Assembly (NCBI GenBank): GCA_029168955.1
Contig: JAPDOI010000038.1
Span: 2,011,001 to 2,075,000 of the forward strand
Reading direction: 5' to 3'
From: Aplectana chamaeleonis
Taxonomy: Eukaryota > Nematoda > Chromadorea > Rhabditida > Cosmocercidae
Length of the DNA: 64,000 nucleotides
In this document: piece after piece, positions 58,850-64,000 of the stretch
How the letters are laid out: each line of letters begins with the position of its first letter
Position numbering within the stretch: position 1 is the first letter of the stretch
Translations under genes and position numbers: made by a program
The notes under the pieces: generated by a model
What the model was told of the DNA's origin: nothing
What the model saw: the letters and a program-made list of their open reading frames with translations, nothing else
Database searches by the model: none

Positions 58850-59554
58850 TCACCTGTGAAACTTATTTCCCTCTCTATTGTCCTGAACTTGCCTTCCCTT
58901 CAACTTCTCGTATGCGTTAGGTGGCCAGAGGCTAACGCCGGGGATGTGGAACATGGAAAGTGGACCGCTGAATTTCATGGCTAGGCGCTGAAATGAGCTC
59001 GACGGGAGAACAACTTTCAGCAGCCTATTTTTCTGCTGCAAAGTTTTTCCTACGCGGTAAACAGTGACAGGACAACACTCAATATGCAAAAAAAGTAAAA
59101 TATCATATGCGATGCCCCAGTCATACGAAAGGTTATCTCGCATAACAGCTGACCTCAACTCTGGGACACCAGTGATAATTATTGTACGGGACTTTTCACT
59201 CTCCTGACTGGTGGTCAGGACCAGAAGCCGCAAGGAGTGAAGCTCCTGTTGCAGCTTCTCTATTTGAGCACGTAGGGCTTCCATCTCAAGCGTTAACGCT
59301 GATGCAGTTCCGTTGACACGTGTAATCTCTTCCTTTGACTTCCCGACATTGTCGATCAGCTCCTGTAGGTCGCTAGATGACAGACCGCCAACTCCCACCT
59401 CAGCGTCCTTCACTAGTTGATCTCGAGCGGACAGAGCAGGCTTGGAGCTTGGAGCCGTAGCGCGAGGAGCACCTAAAACATGACTAGATAAACCGTTTGT
59501 AACAGCGCAAAAACCATATGACAGCCATATTACAACGCTTCTGACAGATTTCAT
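58850..59554 (-). CDS. LINE ORF1-like protein with coiled coil and RRM-like region (234 residues)
   Basis: An intact 234-codon frame outside simple repeats. Residues 1-50 include a hydrophobic start and a Ser/Ala/Pro-rich linker. Residues about 58-118 are a predicted coiled coil (DLQELIDNVGKSKEEITRVN, then EMEALRAQIEKLQQELHSLR). Residues about 120-200 read SRTIIITGVPELRS, then ILLFLHIECCPVTVYRVGK and NRLLKVVLPSSSFQRLAMKF. This is the arrangement seen in nucleic-acid-binding ORF1 proteins of nematode non-LTR retrotransposons: coiled coil, then an RRM-like fold. The tail reads SLWPPNAYEKLKGRQVQDNR. No reverse transcriptase follows downstream. It is either an isolated ORF1 fragment, a domesticated copy or an unrelated coiled-coil gene. 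Expression is unknown. Confidence 0.5.
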   Translation of the reverse strand: MKSVRSVVIWLSYGFCAVTNGLSSHVLGAPRATAPSSKPALSARDQLVKDAEVGVGGLSSSDLQELIDNVGKSKEEITRVNGTASALTLEMEALRAQIEKLQQELHSLRLLVLTTSQESEKSRTIIITGVPELRSAVMRDNLSYDWGIAYDILLFLHIECCPVTVYRVGKTLQQKNRLLKVVLPSSSFQRLAMKFSGPLSMFHIPGVSLWPPNAYEKLKGRQVQDNREGNKFHR

Positions 59555-59723
59555 GGAACGTTACCCTCAATCAGTGTCTAGCACATAAAACGCCTCTGTG
59601 AAAACGAGTTTCATTGCAAGTATATATTGACCATCTGCAGATAATTGCGTGCTATCCTGACAAACGTCGTTGGCTCCAATGGGTTGTAATAGATTTCAGT
59701 CTTCCAGAAGAACACTGGAGGAG

Positions 59724-60143
59724 AAATGCCGGACCGGACATATTTCCGGTGCGGTATGATACCATGATATTAGCCATTGATTCGTCGTGATCAACGGGCG
59801 GGTTGGTCACGGGTATCAGGTATTTCGGGGGGGAGGTGGAAATCAGTTTCAACAATATCTGTACGGCGCAGCCTCTGGTTGCATCGTCGCTCAGGGAGAA
59901 AACCCCCCCGCGTAAAGGCTAGATCTGTCGTGTATCGGATATTTTGGGGAAGGGTGGAAATCAGTTTCAACCCAATTAGGCGTTTTAACCCTATTTGGCG
60001 GCTGCACCGTCCCCAAAGGGAGGAAAACCCCGAGCTGTCGACTGCTGGTTGATATGACACCAACCCACCCCTTGAGCACGTCGGATCAATGGCTAATGCC
60101 ATGGTATCATACCGCACTGGCAATAAGTCCGGTCCGGCATTTT
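59724..60143. mobile_element. TIR element, 420 bp with direct and inverted repeats
   Basis: Left AAATGCCGGACCGGACATAT, right GTCCGGTCCGGCATTTTG. The arms continue through GCGGTATGATACCATG and TTAGCCATTGAT. Inside, the segment GGTGGAAATCAGTTTCAA is repeated directly (59837, 59957). Confidence 0.85.
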
Positions 60144-60349
60144 GCATTTTCACAGAAGTACCATCAGGCAAATTTTTCGGGTACTTCGGGTAAATTCATT
60201 GATTTCAGCCTAAAACGCGTAACGAAGGGTCGTCAAGAGCGAAGAGCACAAGACTCCGGTATGTTTGCTGGTATTCTAAAGTTCGCTGCAAGATACGGTG
60301 GGTATGATGCTACTTAGGGAGCGTAACCCACTAAAACGTTTCAAAAATC

Positions 60350-60544
60350 GGCTCTATCCTAAGGGGGGGCACTCAGGATTCAAGTCAGAAATGAGTGTAA
60401 ACCCTACCCTCAACCATGACCCAACAAAACATCTAGAACAAAAACATTCGCTATCACAGTGATACGAAATGATCTTTTGAGTGACTGTGGTATAATCTTT
60501 TCATTTCTATGAGTGAACCCCCCCCCCCTCCTTGGGATAGAGCC
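60350..60544. mobile_element. Poly-C-ended MITE, copy 7
   Basis: Ends GGCTCTATCCTAAGGGGGGG and CCCCCCCTCCTTGGGATAGAGCC, with subterminal GCACTCAGGATTCAAG. Typical 195-bp member of the group at 40-44 kb. Confidence 0.85.
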
Positions 60545-60934
60545 CAAAAATCAACAGGATGTCAAACTCGTTTTACCACCTTGAATAATACTGTTACTTG
60601 AAATTTTCTACAATGGAGAGCTATACTGCGCGGCAAAATCATATAACATATCCCGATTTTCGCAGTTCTGGATTTAGTGTGGGCCGAGCAGAAAAACTGT
60701 AAATGTCAACCGACGCTACACCTTCGAAAACCATCGGGTACAAATTTTCATAAGAATACGCCAAATCTTACAAGGCTGGTATAGGAAAGTGTCGAAATTG
60801 ACCGATGCAAAACTTCATGACATAGCAGGCGAATCTTGGGAATTTCCTCAATCTTGTAGTTTTCCAGTGAGAAAAATCACGTTTTCATGAAATCTGTTTA
60901 ACAATAAGATGTTCCTGCTCCTTATCTTCCAAGT

Positions 60935-62396
60935 GCCTTGTGGTACCAGATTGTCGGAAAGCGAAAGAGATCAAATTGATCTTATGAGGCAAATGGGCCT
61001 CAGTATTCGATCTATGAGACAACGAATCGGACGAACTCGAGGTTGCATTGCTCGATGCAATGAAGACCATGCTTTGTACTTGCATAAAGCACGATTTGGA
61101 CGGCTAAGGAAGCTGAACGAATGAGAGGAACGGGCGGCCGTGAGGCTGGCACGGAACTCCATGAGGTCTCCCAGCAAGATCAAGGGAGCTTGGACCTGCG
61201 CGTGGACAAATCCACAGTTCTGCGAACCGTTGATCGGTCCCAGAACGTGGTCCGCGAACGAATGAGAAAGGCTTCACGTCTTACGGAAAACAACAAGAAA
61301 TCGCGGCTACAGTTCGCCCGAGTGAACATGCGAACCGATTAAAAAAAGGTGAGTCCCTTCTTCAATCGTCATGTTAAACGACCTCGTATGAAAATAACTT
61401 TTCATATTGTTTTCTCGGACGAAAAAAATTCAACTTAGACGGGGATTGACGATGGACTCAACTCGTACTGGAGACATCTGTGCAACGACCCCTCACGTTC
61501 TCGAAGAGGAACTTCGGAGAAGGAAGTTTGATATGTTGGACAGCATTCAGCTGCCCAACACATCGAAATTCCTCCTGGACATTGCCTTCGTTTCTTGCCG
61601 TATGAACTCTGCAGATTACCATACTGTATTAATAGATCTTCTCCTGACCTTTTTGAGACGCCATCGCCTTGTATTCCAGCAGGAGAATGCGTCCGTTCAT
61701 GTAAGCAGGTCGACGCTTGATTGGTTTCAGGCCAATCATGTCGATTTACTTGAATGGCCCGCCTGTTCGCCGGACCACATCCCGATGGAAAACTTGTAGG
61801 GTATACTTGCGCGACGCGTATACGCTCATTGCAAGCAGTATGAGTCCGTTGCTCAACTAAAGGATGCCGTTATCGCCGAGTAGGTCGCAGTTGAAGGTGG
61901 CGTCCTCAACAACTTAGGCGCTATTCATACTACTCAACGCCAGCGCGGTACGCGCGTGCCGCGCTGGCGTGGCGTTTGTGTATGAATGGCCCGACGCCTC
62001 GCCCATGCGGCACACACATGACGCCTGCTCCGCCATGGCGGCGATGACCGTAACGGCTTTTTAACCAATTTCACTACGAAATCATCAACGATTATTATCC
62101 TTTTCTTGATAATTAATTCCATTGAAATCCTCTGCTATCGCGGTGGTGAGCGAATTTACAGAATTTGGTTGTTTGGTGAAGTTAGGCCCGCTTTTTTTCC
62201 GCTCCGCCTAGGCGTCGCCGCTGAAGCATTCATAGCCTCCGCAAGCGCGGCACGCGCGTCACGCGCTTGGAAAGTATTCAAACTCTAACGCCACGCCAGC
62301 GCGGCACGCGCGTGCCGCGCTGGCGTTGAGTAGTATGAATAGTGCCTTAGAGAACAGTATGCCAAACAGATTATTCGACGTTACCCTGCGCTAGGG
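60935..62396 (+). pseudogene. Tc3-like (Tc1/mariner) transposase pseudogene, interrupted by a MITE
   Basis: The N-terminal DNA-binding helix-turn-helix is visible as ESERDQIDLMRQMGLSIRSM and RQRIGRTRGCIARC (60950-61060). The middle part (61130-61330) gives RVDKSTVLRTVDRS and RKASRLTENNKKSRLQFARV. The DDE domain begins with IVFSDEKKF near 61408, continues with FQQENASVHVSRSTLDWFQA (from 61674) and WPACSPDHIPMENL (61757-61798), and then ILARRVYAHCKQYESVAQLK. There are several frameshifts and stops. The usual QQDNA motif reads QQENA here, replacing the second catalytic Asp with Glu. At 61915 a MITE interrupts the frame; after it the C-terminal ENSMPNRLFDV resumes at 62350. Its own terminal repeats were not identified. 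Confidence 0.88.
61915..62349. mobile_element. TIR MITE with TTA duplication, inserted in the transposase
   Basis: Left GGCGCTATTCATACTACTCA, right TGAGTAGTATGAATAGTGCC, arms extending through ACGCCAGCGCGGCACGCGCG. TTA lies immediately outside both ends (61915-61917 and 62347-62349). Excising the element with one TTA restores the transposase frame (VLNNL followed by ENSMPNR). A 3-bp TTA/TAA duplication is typical of PIF/Harbinger-type elements; membership is inferred only from that. Confidence 0.87.
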
Positions 62397-63230
62397 TAAC
62401 TCCAATGACTACTGAATTTATGTTATTGATTGTTATTATTATAAACGGATTAGTACAGAGCCTGTAAAACTGAAGTTTTGGGTGTATCCTCTGCTATGTC
62501 ATATAGCTTTGCATCGGCCAATTTTGACACATTCCGGTGCCAGCTTCCCGAAATTCGGCGTACTACTATGAAAATCTGTATCCAGGGGTTTATGAAGGTG
62601 TTGCGTCGATTGGCACTTGCAGTTTTTCTGCTTAGTCCCCGTTAAATCCGGAACTGCGAAAATCGTGGTATGACCTATAGTTCTGCCGCGCAGTGTAGGA
62701 ACGGAGTATGCCACGATTTCCCGAAATTGGGCGAATGGACGCCAGGGTCGCATTCACACCCCCAAATAACTCCTGTAAAAAGTTTAAAATCAGCTCTGAA
62801 ACATATTTCCAAACGCTCTGAGAACCACATGTTTGATATGAAGTACCTATGGGAAAAACGACTATTACTCTGCACACAGTTCGCAGGAAATATTCCTACA
62901 TAACTTCTGTCCAGGAAGTGATTTTTTAGAATATGAGGTCCATCTCCAGGCTTTTCATTCGTTTTGCGAACGCTGTTAACGCTCCAAATGTTTCCCTTGT
63001 TGGACTTGCCAGGCTTTCAACAATGGTGAACTTTTCGAAATATGAGCCGAATCAAAGCTTGTTCATCACGACCTCTTTCTCAAACGAAAATTTTGTATTA
63101 TCTTGTAACAACTACTGACCCCTTGGATATCTATGCAGTGCAGCGGGTTTTCTCGATTACTGGAGTCCGTATTTGTTTCGGGGGACACAACTGAATGACG
63201 TCGGCTTCCGTCGCTGTTTGTTCGGCTTCG
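62397..63230. other. Unassigned stretch
   Basis: No gene recognised. CCCGAAAT(T/C)GG(G/C)-type phrases occur twice (62549 and 62720) as inverted relatives, perhaps a decayed hairpin. Confidence 0.35.
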
Positions 63231-63249
63231 ACAGACCAAAAGCTTACAT

Positions 63250-63715
63250 TGCCCGCACTCATTTTCTCCAGCGAAGAATAGGCTTTCGGTTCCTTATGCT
63301 AACGTGGTCGTGGGCCTTCGGCCCTTGTCTATCAAAACGAGTTCCTTTCTCTATTTAGAGATAATATATCAAGCTCCTTTTTTTGTTTTGCGGCAGAGAG
63401 GCGTTCCGTCTTTTTTTATATGGGAGAAGGGCCTTCGACCCCTTTACAGAGGGTCTAAAGATCATTCTCTTGTTAAGCAATAGGAAAGAATTCGGCCTCT
63501 TTTGAAAACGCGGAAGGGGCCCCCAGCCCCTTCACAATACAGGGATGCAAGCTCTTCCTTTTGTTCGGCGAAAATATGGCTTTGGCCTCTCACGTCAACG
63601 CTGAGGAGGTGTCTTCGGCCTCTCTACAGAAAAATGTGTGCTCGTTCTTCAGTTCAACAAAGGATCGGCCTTCGGCCTCTTCTAAAAATGAGGAGGGAGG
63701 TAAAAATTGGAGCTC
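63250..63715. repeat. Degenerate 'GGCCTTCGGCC(T)CT' tandem repeat
   Basis: Irregularly spaced units combine CTTCGGCCTCT (or CTTCGACCCCT, CAGCCCCTTCAC) with CTC(C/T)TTTTTTTGTT(T/C)GGCG(A/G) stretches. Probably an old minisatellite or satellite edge. A short (TTTA)n run is at 63725-63746. Confidence 0.55.
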
Positions 63716-64000
63716 CTTCTCCTGTTTATTTATTTATTTATTTATGTGAGACGCGGAACAAGTCCACGTGAGTATTACACATCATAATAATAAAAGTTGT
63801 CGAATGTCTGAAAAATTAAACACAATCGCAAGAACCTAGACTGAGTAATCAACAAAACGCACTAGCCGTGAAATAAATTCAAAAACATGTAAAAACAAGT
63901 AGATGGGGCAGAAGAACCATCCTAATAGGCAAGAAGAATATCATATGTTCTTTAGAAGGGACTTAAAAGCATTCAAAGACATGCTCAGTAGGATCGCATT

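Overview
This window looks like nuclear DNA of a nematode, probably a clade V rhabditid or strongylid. Three things point that way: a spliced seven-helix chemoreceptor gene of the nematode-specific SRT class, RTE/CR1-like non-LTR retrotransposon relics and a Tc3-like transposase of nematode type, and a short sequence matching the nematode SL1 spliced leader at 20 of 22 positions. The species cannot be fixed from the sequence alone.

Layout. 1-6 kb: a long (AT)n tract, a hairpin element, a minus-strand LINE relic, a second hairpin element, and a 42-bp minisatellite. 6.1-12.7 kb: the one convincing host gene, an SRT-class GPCR with seven recognisable coding exons; its large first intron carries two hairpin elements. 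12.7-24 kb: gene-poor, with three broken retrotransposons, one of them split by an inverted-repeat element. 24-40 kb: dispersed inverted-repeat elements, chiefly a family with ends TTAA-AGGCAGTG...CACTGCCT-TTAA, plus a 21-bp minisatellite. 40-46 kb: poly-C-ended MITEs and hairpin elements with 'GCGAAATAGCC' arms; one of these holds the SL1-like sequence in its centre. 45.8-49.5 kb: a nested stack of TTAA elements and a 5'-truncated RTE retrotransposon with an 18-bp target duplication and about 100 GAA units as its tail. 49.5-64 kb: a coding relic, a 2.1-kb TIR element, an intact ORF resembling LINE ORF1, and a Tc3-like transposase pseudogene interrupted by a MITE with a TTA duplication.

Almost all of the window is transposon-derived and no operon-like gene cluster is visible. 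Most long open frames are repeat artefacts (AT, TTC, 21-bp and 42-bp repeats) or lie within MITEs. The most unusual objects are the SL1-like RNA candidate at 41244 and the nested element at 45817-49539, whose empty-site counterpart is present in the same window at 28425-28916. All alignments were made by eye; no database or folding program was used.
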